A stretch of 53,417 bases of DNA from assembly GCA_004102805.1 (NCBI GenBank), contig SCEG01000017.1, forward strand, positions 1-53,417. The letters run 5' to 3'. The position numbers and the translations under genes are program-made. The notes beneath the pieces are model-generated. The model made no database searches. It was not told where the DNA came from and saw only the letters and a list, made by a program, of their open reading frames with translations. Below, one piece after another: positions 27,048 to 35,302 of the stretch. How positions within the stretch are numbered: position 1 is the stretch's first letter; the number at the start of each line of letters is the position of its first letter. The DNA is from Muribaculaceae bacterium Isolate-002 (NCI) (GTDB lineage: Bacteria; Bacteroidota; Bacteroidia; Bacteroidales; Muribaculaceae).

Positions 27048-27593
27048 ATGATAGAGGAAATATTACGTCATAACAGGAAATTTGTAGAGGAGAAAGGTTA
27101 CGAACCGTTCATAACCAATAAATATCCTGACAAGAAAATCGCAATCCTTTCATGTATGGATACGCGTCTCACCGAACTGCTGCCCGCAGCGCTCGGCATA
27201 AAGAACGGCGATGTGAAACTGATAAAAAATGCCGGCGGCATCATCTCGCACCCCTTCGGGTCGGTGATACGTTCGCTTATGGTCGCTATCTATGAGCTGC
27301 ATGTCGAGGAGGTGATGGTGGTGGCCCACAGTGATTGCGGCGCCTGCCACATGAGCGCTGAGTCAATGATCAGTCACATGCTTCAGCGGGGCATCAGGCA
27401 GGAGACTATCGACATGATACGTTTCTGTGGCATTGACTTCGAGAAATGGCTCTACGGTTTCGGTGACACGCACAAGAGCGTAATCGACACCGTGACAGCC
27501 ATCCGTAATCATCCGCTCATCCCGCGCGATATCTCGATACGCGGCTTCATAATCGACTCCACTACAGGCGCCCTGACCGAAGTGGATTGCTAA
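27048..27593 (+). CDS. Beta-class carbonic anhydrase
   Basis: A 181-residue zinc enzyme that interconverts CO2 and bicarbonate. Zinc ligands are Cys36 in CMDTRL, His94 and Cys97 in HSDCGAC; the Asp38-Arg40 dyad is present. NAGG near 61-64 and the C-terminal RGFIIDSTTGAL also fit. It lies 11 nt after lpdA on the same strand, with no promoter or terminator between, so it is probably the last gene of the glycine cleavage operon. Since glycine cleavage releases CO2, co-expression could convert the CO2 product, or supply CO2 for the reverse reaction; that functional link is inference. A large hairpin follows. Confidence 0.93.
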   Translation: MIEEILRHNRKFVEEKGYEPFITNKYPDKKIAILSCMDTRLTELLPAALGIKNGDVKLIKNAGGIISHPFGSVIRSLMVAIYELHVEEVMVVAHSDCGACHMSAESMISHMLQRGIRQETIDMIRFCGIDFEKWLYGFGDTHKSVIDTVTAIRNHPLIPRDISIRGFIIDSTTGALTEVDC

Positions 27594-27616
27594 GAAATAT
27601 GCAGATAAAACTTAGT

Positions 27617-27671
27617 GGGTGTATCATAACAAAAATAAAAACTCAGTTGAATATTTTGTTATGATACACCC
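27617..27671. terminator. 18-bp inverted repeat ending the gcv-can operon
   Basis: Perfect 18-bp arms (27617-27634, starting GGGTGTATCATAAC, and 27654-27671) flank a 19-nt AT-rich loop. It lies between can (+) and a convergent membrane-protein gene (-). The A/T-rich inner ends and lack of a clear U run after the outer stem make it unlike a simple terminator; it may belong to a dispersed repeat family. Confidence 0.6.
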
Positions 27672-27764
27672 TCTTGCCATTTTTCAGAGTCAGCAAAGCC
27701 GGGTAGCAACAGTGCGGGGGAATATATTGCCCCCATTTAACAGCCGCTTTTTACACTGATTTCC

Positions 27765-29057
27765 TTATCTCTTTTCGTAGAAGTTGACGAGTCTGAACCC
27801 GAAAGGTCGAAACCGCAGGCAGTTGAGTAACTGCCCTCCCATCAGTATTAGCACGGCAGAAGTCGGCAGCATCAGTCGTCCGAAGTCATTTTGTGCGTAA
27901 AGAAACAACGAAAGCAGACTGCCTCCGCCTATCATCAGCGTTAAGAAATTTATAATTGAGAATTTCCGGCATTTTATCCATGCCGTTACAAACAATATCG
28001 AATAACACAGCACGACAAGATAGTTGCAGGCGTTTTTCAGCGGACCCATCGATACGAGGCTGTCTCCAATGCGTCTGAAGATATACTTATACCATATTTC
28101 GGGATAGTTTTTTTTCATGGCCATGGCGTAATCGTTCATCTCCCTGTAAGTCAATATGCCGGTTTTCTCTAATTCAGTTATTTCCGACCATAGTTTCAAA
28201 AGATATTCCCGCGACAGGCAGTCACCTTCCTTATGGTAACGGCGCATCAGTTCCACCGCCTCAGGCTTGTCTGGCAGAAGTTCGGGAAATATGTCATTGT
28301 ATTGGCGCGCCATATAGTAGTTGTTGTATACCGAAACCACCGAGATTGTGTCGAAACCGGTGAGACGCTCCATTTCATCGACATATATCTTGTAGACAGC
28401 TCCTACAGGTATCAGCGTAAGCAACAGCAGCAAGCCCTGTCTGCGATACTGTTTGACAAACACTCCTGCCAGCGCCAACCCCACTATTGCCAGCGCCAGT
28501 ATCAGCAGCGACGGGCGCAGCATTATCTCCGCTACGGTCAGCAGCGATATGGCAATGCCATAGCTCAGGCGTGCGCGCTGCATGAAACGCCATACGCAAT
28601 ACATCCAGAGCGCCGTCAGGCTGAAACCAAGAGCTTCGGTGCCCATCAGCGACAATGTATTTAATATCGGATAGAAAAGAAAATACAGGAATACGGTGAA
28701 CCATGCTACACGTCGGTTGGATATGATGCCGAGTGCCATGCGGCTGAATGCGATGCCGCATGCATAAAATACGATGATCTGTACTATCGTCGGCAACAGC
28801 CCCCAGTGGTCGGCTCCGAAAAGCATGCGGCCCGTGCCGATCAATATCGGATAGACGGGCGTACGGAAAATGTCGATTTCACCGTAACGGTAGCAATCGT
28901 TCCAGGCGCTTATATATGACGGTGTGTCAGAGTTGCAGTTGGTTGTCCCTCTGACGTATAAAATGACGGCAAGCATCAGCAGGCTCAGCGCTATCGCTAC
29001 GCAAAGCGGATTGAAACCGCGCAGATATTCAAGTAGGGCTGTCGTTTTCTTTTTCAT
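27765..29057 (-). CDS. Polytopic membrane protein, possible GT-C glycosyltransferase
   Basis: A 430-residue protein with about ten hydrophobic segments across its length. The first large exported loop holds NCNSDTPSYISAWNDC near residues 40-55 and then IFRTPVYPILIG; an acidic DTxSY-type loop followed by TPxYP resembles GT-C fold mannosyltransferase-like proteins that use lipid-linked sugars. A clear family signature is missing, so this is a tentative class. The start at 29057 (MKKKTTALLEYL) leaves 1 nt after the upstream antiporter stop; an ATG 9 nt earlier overlaps that gene. Role unknown; surface glycan or lipid modification is possible. Confidence 0.75.
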   Translation of the reverse strand: MKKKTTALLEYLRGFNPLCVAIALSLLMLAVILYVRGTTNCNSDTPSYISAWNDCYRYGEIDIFRTPVYPILIGTGRMLFGADHWGLLPTIVQIIVFYACGIAFSRMALGIISNRRVAWFTVFLYFLFYPILNTLSLMGTEALGFSLTALWMYCVWRFMQRARLSYGIAISLLTVAEIMLRPSLLILALAIVGLALAGVFVKQYRRQGLLLLLTLIPVGAVYKIYVDEMERLTGFDTISVVSVYNNYYMARQYNDIFPELLPDKPEAVELMRRYHKEGDCLSREYLLKLWSEITELEKTGILTYREMNDYAMAMKKNYPEIWYKYIFRRIGDSLVSMGPLKNACNYLVVLCYSILFVTAWIKCRKFSIINFLTLMIGGGSLLSLFLYAQNDFGRLMLPTSAVLILMGGQLLNCLRFRPFGFRLVNFYEKR

Positions 29058-29058
29058 G

Positions 29059-30033
29059 TCAGGCATTTGCTACAAGATAGGTGATATAGGCTACGTAGCA
29101 CAGAGCGAACACCGTGCCCTCGGCGCGCGTGATGGTGCGCTTACCGAAGAGCCAGCCGCATGCCAGAAACATCACCGAAGCTCCGGTCAGCGTGAGCAGG
29201 TCGGTGTTGCCGATGGTGCCGAATGCCACGGGATGGACAGTCGCGGTGGTGCCGAGCACAAAAAATATGTTGAAAATGTTCGAGCCTATGACATTGCCTA
29301 CCGCCATCGACGTGCGTCCCTTGCGTGCCGCCACAATCGAAGTGGCAAGTTCGGGCAGCGATGACCCGGCGGCAGCTATCGTCAGGCCGATTACGGCGTC
29401 GCTGATACCCAACATCGACGCTATGCCCGACGCTCCGGCCACAAAACGGTCGCCGCCGACCACGAGCATTGCCAGGCCGCCGATGACCCACATCACAGCC
29501 TTGAGAGGGCGGAACTGCCCCTTGCCGGCGGCATTTGTTCCGACCGGTTCGTCAGGCGTGGCGCTCTTCGCCGTGGCAAAAGTATACCACATGAAAATGC
29601 CGAAAAACATGAGCAGCAGCAGTCCGTCGGCACGCGACAGCACTGAAGCGCTTTCGCCGTCGAGCAGTCCGGTATTGCCCATTATGAGTATTACAAGCGA
29701 GGATATCAGCACCATCGGCACCTCGCGCGTCATCACCGACCGCTCTATGACGATAGGGCGCACCATTGCCGTGATGCCGATGATGGCGAGTATGTTGAAT
29801 ATGTTGGAGCCCACGATGTTGCCTATGGCGAGTCCCGGATTGCCTTTTGCCGCCGACAGCACTGAGATGACGAGCTCCGGGGTGGAGGTGCCGAATGCCA
29901 CCACCGTCAGGCCTACCACAAGGTCGGAGATGCCGAAACGCCGGGCAAGCGCCGACGCGCCGTCGGTTAGGGCATTGGCTCCGACGAGTATGAGTACCAG
30001 ACCGGCTACGAGATATACGATGTCAAGAATCAT
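29059..30033 (-). CDS. Calcium/sodium antiporter, CaCA family (YrbG-like)
   Basis: A 324-residue inner-membrane exchanger with ten predicted helices in two homologous halves. The ion-binding alpha repeats are visible as [17 protein letters not shown] near 48-64 with [11 protein letters not shown] after it, and [17 protein letters not shown] near 220 with [11 protein letters not shown] after it. Acidic Glu residues in both repeats are retained. Family members exchange Na+ or H+ for Ca2+. The gene is followed 1 nt later by the membrane protein at 27765-29057. It is separated from the adenosyltransferase gene by a repeat-bearing gap. Confidence 0.93.
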   Translation of the reverse strand: MILDIVYLVAGLVLILVGANALTDGASALARRFGISDLVVGLTVVAFGTSTPELVISVLSAAKGNPGLAIGNIVGSNIFNILAIIGITAMVRPIVIERSVMTREVPMVLISSLVILIMGNTGLLDGESASVLSRADGLLLLMFFGIFMWYTFATAKSATPDEPVGTNAAGKGQFRPLKAVMWVIGGLAMLVVGGDRFVAGASGIASMLGISDAVIGLTIAAAGSSLPELATSIVAARKGRTSMAVGNVIGSNIFNIFFVLGTTATVHPVAFGTIGNTDLLTLTGASVMFLACGWLFGKRTITRAEGTVFALCYVAYITYLVANA

Positions 30034-30063
30034 ATTGGAGTATTGTTATCAGACTCTCTCTTA

Positions 30064-30106
30064 TTTTAATACGGTTTTTTTAATACGGTTTGAATTCCGA
30101 CACTCT
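30064..30106. repeat. Tandem 14-bp repeat plus member of the GAGTGT repeat family
   Basis: TTTTAATACGGTTT occurs twice head to tail at 30064-30077 and 30078-30091, with no mismatch. The second copy runs into sequence (30080-30106) that on the minus strand reads AGAGTGT..GAATT.AAACCGTATTAA, matching the left part of the element after gcvH. It begins 1 nt past the adenosyltransferase stop codon. Confidence 0.7.
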
Positions 30107-30107
30107 A

Positions 30108-30728
30108 TTATTGTCCGGACTGTGTTTTCGGTTTCGCCGGATGCCAGCAGATGTCGGCCACTCCCGCAATATGGTTGCAGTGGCGGCTGAGTATGAAGAG
30201 GTAGTCGCTCAGACGGTTGATATATTTTATCACGGAGGGGTCGACGCAGCGCTGAGCCGTGTTCCCTTCGTCGTCGGCATGCTCGGCCAGATAGTCGTTG
30301 AATGCCAGTATGCGGCGTTCGGCGCGGCGGGCCACTGCACGTGCCACATGGGCTGCGGAGGCCGATGGAGCGCCCTGCGGCAGAACGAATGAGCGCAGCT
30401 GCGGCACTTCGCTGTCATAGAGGTCGATGGCATGTTCGAGAGCCTCAAGCGAGCCGTCGAGACTCGGAGTCAGACGTTCCGACATCTCGGCGTTGCCCGA
30501 TGCCAGATAACTGCCGATGTCAAACAGGCGCGCCTGTATGTCGGTGAGAAGCTCACGGTCGTAGCCGGTGAGCGGTTCGGCGGCGATGAGCACCCCGACA
30601 AACGAGTTGAGTTCGTCGACTGTGCCGTAGGCTTCGATGCGCACGCTGTTTTTGGCAAGGCGTGTTCCGTCGACAAGCGATGTCATCCCCTTGTCGCCGG
30701 TGCGTGTATAGATGGGTGATTTTTTCAT
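30108..30728 (-). CDS. Cob(I)alamin adenosyltransferase, PduO type
   Basis: A 206-residue ATP:corrinoid adenosyltransferase that makes adenosylcobalamin in the cytoplasm. The N-terminal YTRTGDKGMTSLVDG (ATP-binding), RIEAYGTVDELNSFVG, and the C-terminal RHCNHIAGV-type block are family signatures; the helical bundle between them is complete. A basic tail (PAKPKTQSGQ) follows the domain. Its ATG overlaps the stop of the GldE-like gene by 4 bp, so it is translationally coupled to an envelope gene, though the functional link is unclear. No cobalamin riboswitch precedes it. Confidence 0.93.
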   Translation of the reverse strand: MKKSPIYTRTGDKGMTSLVDGTRLAKNSVRIEAYGTVDELNSFVGVLIAAEPLTGYDRELLTDIQARLFDIGSYLASGNAEMSERLTPSLDGSLEALEHAIDLYDSEVPQLRSFVLPQGAPSASAAHVARAVARRAERRILAFNDYLAEHADDEGNTAQRCVDPSVIKYINRLSDYLFILSRHCNHIAGVADICWHPAKPKTQSGQ

Positions 30729-32005
30729 TGTTCGTTCTTTTCCGGTTGGATTTCCGTAACGCCGATGAGTTCGAGACGCGTCGCGCTTTTCTTGAGTATC
30801 TCGAAGCGCAGGTTTTCGAGTATTACCACCTCGCCCTGCTCCGGTATGGCTCCCGTGGTGTGGAGTATGTAGCCCATGAGGGTCTGATATTCGTCATCTT
30901 CGGGAATGTCGAGATGGAATGTGTCGTTGAGCGTGGTGATTTCTATTCGGCCAGAGAACTCGTATGAGCCGTCGGGAAGCCGGCGTGCGGTGAGGCGTGC
31001 GTGGTCGTGCTCGTCCTGGATATCGCCGAATATCTCTTCGACAAGATCTTCGAGGGTCACCATTCCCGATGTGCCGCCGAACTCGTCGACCACAATCGCT
31101 ATGGAGCGCTTTTCAGAAAGCAGGCGTCGCATCATCTTGTTGGCAAGCACCGTTTCGGGAGCATAGATTACCTCCTTGAGGCGTGTGCGCCAGTCGATGT
31201 CGGTGTGAAACAGCTCAGACACGTGGATATAACCGAGTATGTTGTCGATATCTTCCTTGTAGACAATGAGTTTGGAGCGTCCCGACGAAGTGAACAGGCG
31301 GCATAGCTCCTCGCGGTCGACGCGGTCGATGTCGACTGCGAAAATCTCGTTGCGAGGTGTCATGCAGTCACGCAGATGAGTGTTGGAGAAATCGAGCGCA
31401 TTGTGAAATATCTTGACTTCGTTTTCTACGGTCTCTTTCTTCTCCTCCACATCGTCGATGGTGCGTTCGAGATACTGGTTGAGGTCGCCCACTGACAGCA
31501 GTCCCGACGCGGCCTGCTCGTCGCTGACACCAAAGAGTTTCATCATCGCTCTCGACAGCCATGTCGTGAACAGCGATATCGGATAGAGCAGGGCATAGAT
31601 AACCATCATCGGCAACGCGAAAAGTTTGATTGACGCGTTGGGATTGATGCGGAAAATCGTCTTGGGGAAAAACTCGCCGGCAAGAAGTATCACTCCGGTC
31701 GACACGAGAGTCTGTATCAGAAGCACCGGAAATTCGCCCACTCCGGCCTCGACAAGCGGCTCTTCAAGAAACTTGGCGAACCCCATGCCGTAGATTACCA
31801 GCGCTATGTTGTTGCCGACAAGGATGGTGGAGATGAAAAATTCGGGATGGCGGTAAAAGATGTTGAGCGCTCGGCTGATAGGTCCTCCCTTTTTTACGTC
31901 AAGCTCTGTGCGCACGCGGTCGGAAGTGACGTATGCTATCTCGACGCCTGAAAAGAGAGCCGAGAAAATCAGTGAGATCAATGTTATTATTATCCAGGTG
32001 ACCAT
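30725..32005 (-). CDS. CNNM/CorC-type transporter, gliding-associated GldE-like
   Basis: A 426-residue protein with the HlyC/CorC layout: an N-terminal DUF21 membrane domain (residues 1-150, with GEFFPKTIFR), a CBS pair (about 190-320, with DCMTPRNEIFAVD and VVDEFGGTSGMVTLEDLVEEIFGDI) and a C-terminal CorC domain. Bacteroidota homologues are annotated GldE, but their role outside gliding is probably divalent cation (Mg2+/Co2+) handling. It follows lptC by 8 nt and overlaps the adenosyltransferase gene by 4 bp. Confidence 0.88.
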   Translation of the reverse strand: MVTWIIITLISLIFSALFSGVEIAYVTSDRVRTELDVKKGGPISRALNIFYRHPEFFISTILVGNNIALVIYGMGFAKFLEEPLVEAGVGEFPVLLIQTLVSTGVILLAGEFFPKTIFRINPNASIKLFALPMMVIYALLYPISLFTTWLSRAMMKLFGVSDEQAASGLLSVGDLNQYLERTIDDVEEKKETVENEVKIFHNALDFSNTHLRDCMTPRNEIFAVDIDRVDREELCRLFTSSGRSKLIVYKEDIDNILGYIHVSELFHTDIDWRTRLKEVIYAPETVLANKMMRRLLSEKRSIAIVVDEFGGTSGMVTLEDLVEEIFGDIQDEHDHARLTARRLPDGSYEFSGRIEITTLNDTFHLDIPEDDEYQTLMGYILHTTGAIPEQGEVVILENLRFEILKKSATRLELIGVTEIQPEKNEQ

Positions 32006-32013
32006 ATTCTGTT

Positions 32014-32895
32014 TTATTTCTTTGGGGCGGGGGCGGGGTGAGCTTTTTCGGTTGTAAGCGATACCTCTTCAACGGGGCGGAGACGTTCGACGCGTCCCGG
32101 TTCGGCGTATGCCGGGGTCAGCCGTCGCGGGTCGTTCCGGCGTGAGTTGTGGCTGCCGGGCACATGTCCGCCCGGTGTCGGTGCCGCAGGAGCGGAGGGC
32201 GCGTATCCTTCGCGCGGACGTGGCGGACGTCGGCGCGCAACTCCCGTAGCCATCGAGTCGGCAGGGGCTGCCGCGCTGTCGGCGGGAGCCGCGGCGTCGC
32301 GGTCGCGGTTGAGTTCGCTTGCCGGTATTATCATTGTGGGGCGGTTGACAACATAGTCGGTTATGCGTTCATCTGACACAAATCCGTATCCCTCGATGAT
32401 GCGTTCCGATTTCTCGATATGTATGAACGAGTCGGAATACATCTTGTGGTCGGCGGTGTTCCAGAATAGATGCTGCGTCATGAAGCGGTCGCCATATTCG
32501 TTGTTGATGCGCACATTGCCTACGAGTTCCCACAGCTTCTGCACGCTAAGATAGACAGCCGAGTCGCATTCGAATGTGGCGATGACGGCCATGTCGTTGT
32601 CAAATTTCTCTCCGTAAAGCCCCTCTGGAAATTTCCAGTTGGGCTCTTTTGCCTCGTCAAACACATACCATTGCGTCGTCTCGATGTAGTAGCGTGTGTA
32701 ACCGGAGTCAGACACATAGGATGTGGCGTCGGAGGTATACATTGTCGGCGTTGTCTCCGGGTCGTAGTCAATCGAAGCCACATTTTCCTGCTCCTTTTTG
32801 CCTGTGGCAATCATGGCGCCGATGACAGCACCTGTGATTATCAGTGCCCACCAGCGCTTTTTCTGCGGCAGAAATTTCTTGAATGATTTCGACAT
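32014..32895 (-). CDS. lptC: LPS export periplasmic protein LptC with Pro-rich C-terminal extension
   Basis: The bitopic LptC subunit bridges the inner-membrane LptBFG transporter to LptA. Residues 13-32 form the single membrane anchor; residues about 50-200 carry the beta-jellyroll, with TTQWYVFDEA, FPEGLYGEKFD, AVYLSVQKLWELVGNVRINN, LFWNTADHKMYSDSF and IIEGYGFVSDE characteristic of Bacteroidota LptC. The last 90 or so residues are an Ala/Pro/Arg-rich disordered tail (for example AAAPADSAAAPADSM, RRRPPRPREG) beyond the normal family end. It is 8 nt upstream of the GldE-like gene and 69 nt after the OMP gene, in the coaX cluster. Confidence 0.9.
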   Translation of the reverse strand: MSKSFKKFLPQKKRWWALIITGAVIGAMIATGKKEQENVASIDYDPETTPTMYTSDATSYVSDSGYTRYYIETTQWYVFDEAKEPNWKFPEGLYGEKFDNDMAVIATFECDSAVYLSVQKLWELVGNVRINNEYGDRFMTQHLFWNTADHKMYSDSFIHIEKSERIIEGYGFVSDERITDYVVNRPTMIIPASELNRDRDAAAPADSAAAPADSMATGVARRRPPRPREGYAPSAPAAPTPGGHVPGSHNSRRNDPRRLTPAYAEPGRVERLRPVEEVSLTTEKAHPAPAPKK

Positions 32896-32964
32896 GAGGC
32901 TGTTGGATTGACTGCGCCCGGGGCGGCATCATGCTGTGCGCGATGCCGCCCCGCGGAGCGTTTG

Positions 32965-34233
32965 TTACTGTATCTTGTTCTGCCAGAACCAAAGCTCGTT
33001 GAAGTTGATGCCCAGGGTGACCTGGAAATAATTTTCTGTCACGAGTTTGACCGGCGACGACTGCCTGTGTCGATACTCGAAGCCGAGATTGACCACAGTT
33101 TTTGTCAGACGGCTGATAGGTGTCGGGAGTCCCAGACCGAACGATATGCCGATGTCTTTGACGTTGTTGTCGCCGACCATGATATAGTCGCGGTTGTAGA
33201 GCGCGCCGACGCGGTAGCGCACGCGCTTGAGATAGCTGCCGCGGGGGTCGGGCGTATATTGCAGACCGAGGTTTACTTTCCAGCGGTTGTCAAATTTTGA
33301 TGGCTCGAAGCCTTCGAGCGCTCCGGCCTTGGCGTCGCGCCACGGCTGGTAGGTGAAGTCGACTTCGGCCATGACACGGTTGTTCCACTGATAGTTGAGG
33401 CCGATGCCGTAGGTGGCAGGACGTGAGTATTTGCCTTTGAGATGGGTGTAGCCCACGGTGTCGGGCTTGTTGGTCGTGGTGGTGACATCATAATAGACGC
33501 CGTAGGTCTTGCCGCGGAAATCCTTTCCGGGGGAGTAGACGACACCGAGGGTGGCGCGGTGTTTCGAGCCGATATTGACCGAATACTGCGCTCCGAAGCG
33601 AAGGTCGTAGTCACGCACTTCAAGCACTTTCTCAAACAGTGTGGTCGAAGAGTTGTCGGTGGTCAGATACGTGTCGTTGATAAGGTTGCCGAACAGATAT
33701 GACACGTTGGCACCGATTGTGAACCCCTTGAACGGACGCGCGCTCACTCCCACATACAGTTCGTTGATTGCTCCCTGACCCTGATGTGCTTCCTCGCCGT
33801 TGACTATCTCCTCGCCGAATGCATAGCCGGTTTCGGAGTAGGGGAGGAAACCTACGCTTCCGCCCATGTATTTGCCAAGCGGAAACTGTATCGACAGGTA
33901 GTCGAGTCCTCCGGTGAGCTTGTTGCCCGATTCGTTGCCCTGCTTGAGGTTGACGCTTTTCAGGTCGACGCCCATGTCAAACAGGAATGTCAGGGTGTCG
34001 ATTGCAGCGTATGACGCAGGGTTCATCGAGTTGATCTGTCGTCCGTCGTTCATGGCGTAGCCTATGCCTCCCATGGCGCGCTGCGTCGACGAGGCATGGT
34101 CATTGAGTATGCCGTAGCCGAAACGTGAATAGGGCGACACTACATTGCTTTGTGCCGACACTGACGGCGCGCAGAGTGATATCAGCGCCATTGCGACGGC
34201 CATAAATACCGTATTAATGCGGATTGGTTTCAT
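32965..34233 (-). CDS. Outer-membrane beta-barrel protein (coaX-lptC neighbour)
   Basis: A 422-residue exported protein. The signal peptide ends at APSVSAQ (residue 28). An OmpP1/FadL-like N-terminal stretch (NVVSPYSRFGYGIL, QRAMGGIGYAMNDG, SMNPASYAAID) is followed by many alternating amphipathic strands and ends with NFNELWFWQNKIQ. The family is conserved between coaX and lptC in Bacteroidales; its ligand or role is unknown, and an envelope-assembly function is inferred from neighbours only. It overlaps the coaX stop by 20 bp. Confidence 0.88.
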   Translation of the reverse strand: MKPIRINTVFMAVAMALISLCAPSVSAQSNVVSPYSRFGYGILNDHASSTQRAMGGIGYAMNDGRQINSMNPASYAAIDTLTFLFDMGVDLKSVNLKQGNESGNKLTGGLDYLSIQFPLGKYMGGSVGFLPYSETGYAFGEEIVNGEEAHQGQGAINELYVGVSARPFKGFTIGANVSYLFGNLINDTYLTTDNSSTTLFEKVLEVRDYDLRFGAQYSVNIGSKHRATLGVVYSPGKDFRGKTYGVYYDVTTTTNKPDTVGYTHLKGKYSRPATYGIGLNYQWNNRVMAEVDFTYQPWRDAKAGALEGFEPSKFDNRWKVNLGLQYTPDPRGSYLKRVRYRVGALYNRDYIMVGDNNVKDIGISFGLGLPTPISRLTKTVVNLGFEYRHRQSSPVKLVTENYFQVTLGINFNELWFWQNKIQ

Positions 34234-34942
34234 TATATTGTAATATTCTGTTAAGACCTCTGTTTACAAGTAACGGGCAAAGTCTTGCGTCGAAGTCAAG
34301 AGCTTTTGCCACTTTTTCGCTCCAGCCGCCGGTGAGCAGCGTGAGTCCTTCGCTGTCGAGAAGCGAATGATAATATGACACCTCGGCCACCACTCCGTAG
34401 AATGCGCCTGAACGCATTGCCGTGTCGGTCGATATGCCCCATTGAGGGGTGTCGCCGGTGCTGGCTACCTGTGGAAGCGCCTTGGTGAATGTGTGCATGG
34501 CGCGCAGACGCATGCCTATGCCGGGGGCGATGTTGCCGCCGACGAAATTTCCGTCGGTGTCGATGCGGTCGTAGGTGACGCATGTGCCGATATCGGCTAT
34601 AAGCAGCTCCCTGCCGGGATAGAGCGTGTGGGCGCCTACGGCGGCCGCTATGCGGTCTACTCCGAGGGTATGCGGTGTCGCATACATGTTGCCGATGGGT
34701 ATCGGGGTCGTTGCGCTGAGCGTCAGGAGCTTTATTCCCCTCTGCTCAAGCATCTCCCCGAGACCTTCCACCGGGTCTGCAACCGAACAGATTGCAGCGC
34801 GGTCAAACGTCAGTTCGCTTATGGCACGGAGCAATGTCGCATTGTCGGCATTGAAAAGAGTCGATGTCGAAGTCGGCTCGGAGCCTTCCCAGAGCGCCAG
34901 TTTTGTGGTGGTGTTGCCTCGGTCTATTGTGAGATTTATCAT
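34214..34942 (-). CDS. coaX: Type III pantothenate kinase
   Basis: First step of coenzyme A synthesis: phosphorylates pantothenate, insensitive to CoA feedback. A 242-residue acetate/sugar kinase-fold protein. The phosphate-1 loop is IDRGNTTTK at residues 6-14 (usually D-x-GNT), the substrate region includes TPHTLGVDRIAA near 86-97, and the second Asp loop is LIADIGTCVTYD near 112-123. The start at 34942 is chosen because an upstream 31-codon extension is not family-like and contains the leader. It heads the coaX-OMP-lptC-gldE-adenosyltransferase group, with a promoter at 35040-35072. Confidence 0.93.
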   Translation of the reverse strand: MINLTIDRGNTTTKLALWEGSEPTSTSTLFNADNATLLRAISELTFDRAAICSVADPVEGLGEMLEQRGIKLLTLSATTPIPIGNMYATPHTLGVDRIAAAVGAHTLYPGRELLIADIGTCVTYDRIDTDGNFVGGNIAPGIGMRLRAMHTFTKALPQVASTGDTPQWGISTDTAMRSGAFYGVVAEVSYYHSLLDSEGLTLLTGGWSEKVAKALDFDARLCPLLVNRGLNRILQYNETNPH

Positions 34943-35039
34943 TGATGTTTCCGGTTTTGGCCGCCCGGCGGCGGGTTGTGAGCCGGCACCCTTGCAGCGG
35001 ATGGCCGGTGTTGAATGTGACAAATTCAAATTCAACCGA

Positions 35040-35072
35040 CAAAGTTAATAAATTGATTAATACCTTTTCAAA
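35040..35072 (-). promoter_or_regulatory. Promoter of the coaX operon
   Basis: On the minus strand, TTTG (35069-35072) and TAACTTTG (35040-35047) are 21 bp apart. The resulting leader to the coaX ATG is about 90 nt. It lies in the 360-nt divergent gap (34943-35302) shared with the DEAD-box gene. Confidence 0.7.
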
Positions 35073-35217
35073 AAAAATCGTTAATAATATCAAAGTTCGT
35101 ATATTTGTCCCGATTTGTCTCGCCTTACGCTGCTTCGACCTCGCTGCGGGAGGCATTTTATTCCGCGGTTCGGAAAAATTTGTCGGGGTTTAGAGAAAAA
35201 GTTAACGTAACTTGTTG

Positions 35218-35225
35218 TATCTTTG
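35218..35225 (+). promoter_or_regulatory. -7 element of the DEAD-box helicase promoter
   Basis: TATCTTTG fits the -7 consensus. No TTTG lies 19-21 bp upstream, so recognition may depend on other features. The leader would be about 70 nt and is structured (35235-35280). Confidence 0.55.
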
Positions 35226-35234
35226 TAGGATATT

Positions 35235-35280
35235 TTCCGTTGGCAGGCCGGTAGGGATTACCGGCGCGACGGAATTCCGT
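35235..35280 (+). promoter_or_regulatory. Structured 5' leader of the DEAD-box gene
   Basis: An inner 7-bp hairpin (GCCGGTA 35247-35253, TACCGGC 35259-35265) sits inside an outer 6-bp stem (TTCCGT 35235-35240, ACGGAA 35269-35274). The outer right arm is also half of the palindrome ACGGAATTCCGT (35269-35280), followed by TTTT, so two conformations are possible. A role in autoregulation or cold response is inference. Confidence 0.4.
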
Positions 35281-35302
35281 TTTAAAATAAAAATTATACA
35301 AA

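Noticed and set aside
30729..30760. Cobalamin riboswitch for the adenosyltransferase gene
   Set aside because: The gene overlaps the upstream gldE-like gene, so there is no room for one, and no B12 box is seen.
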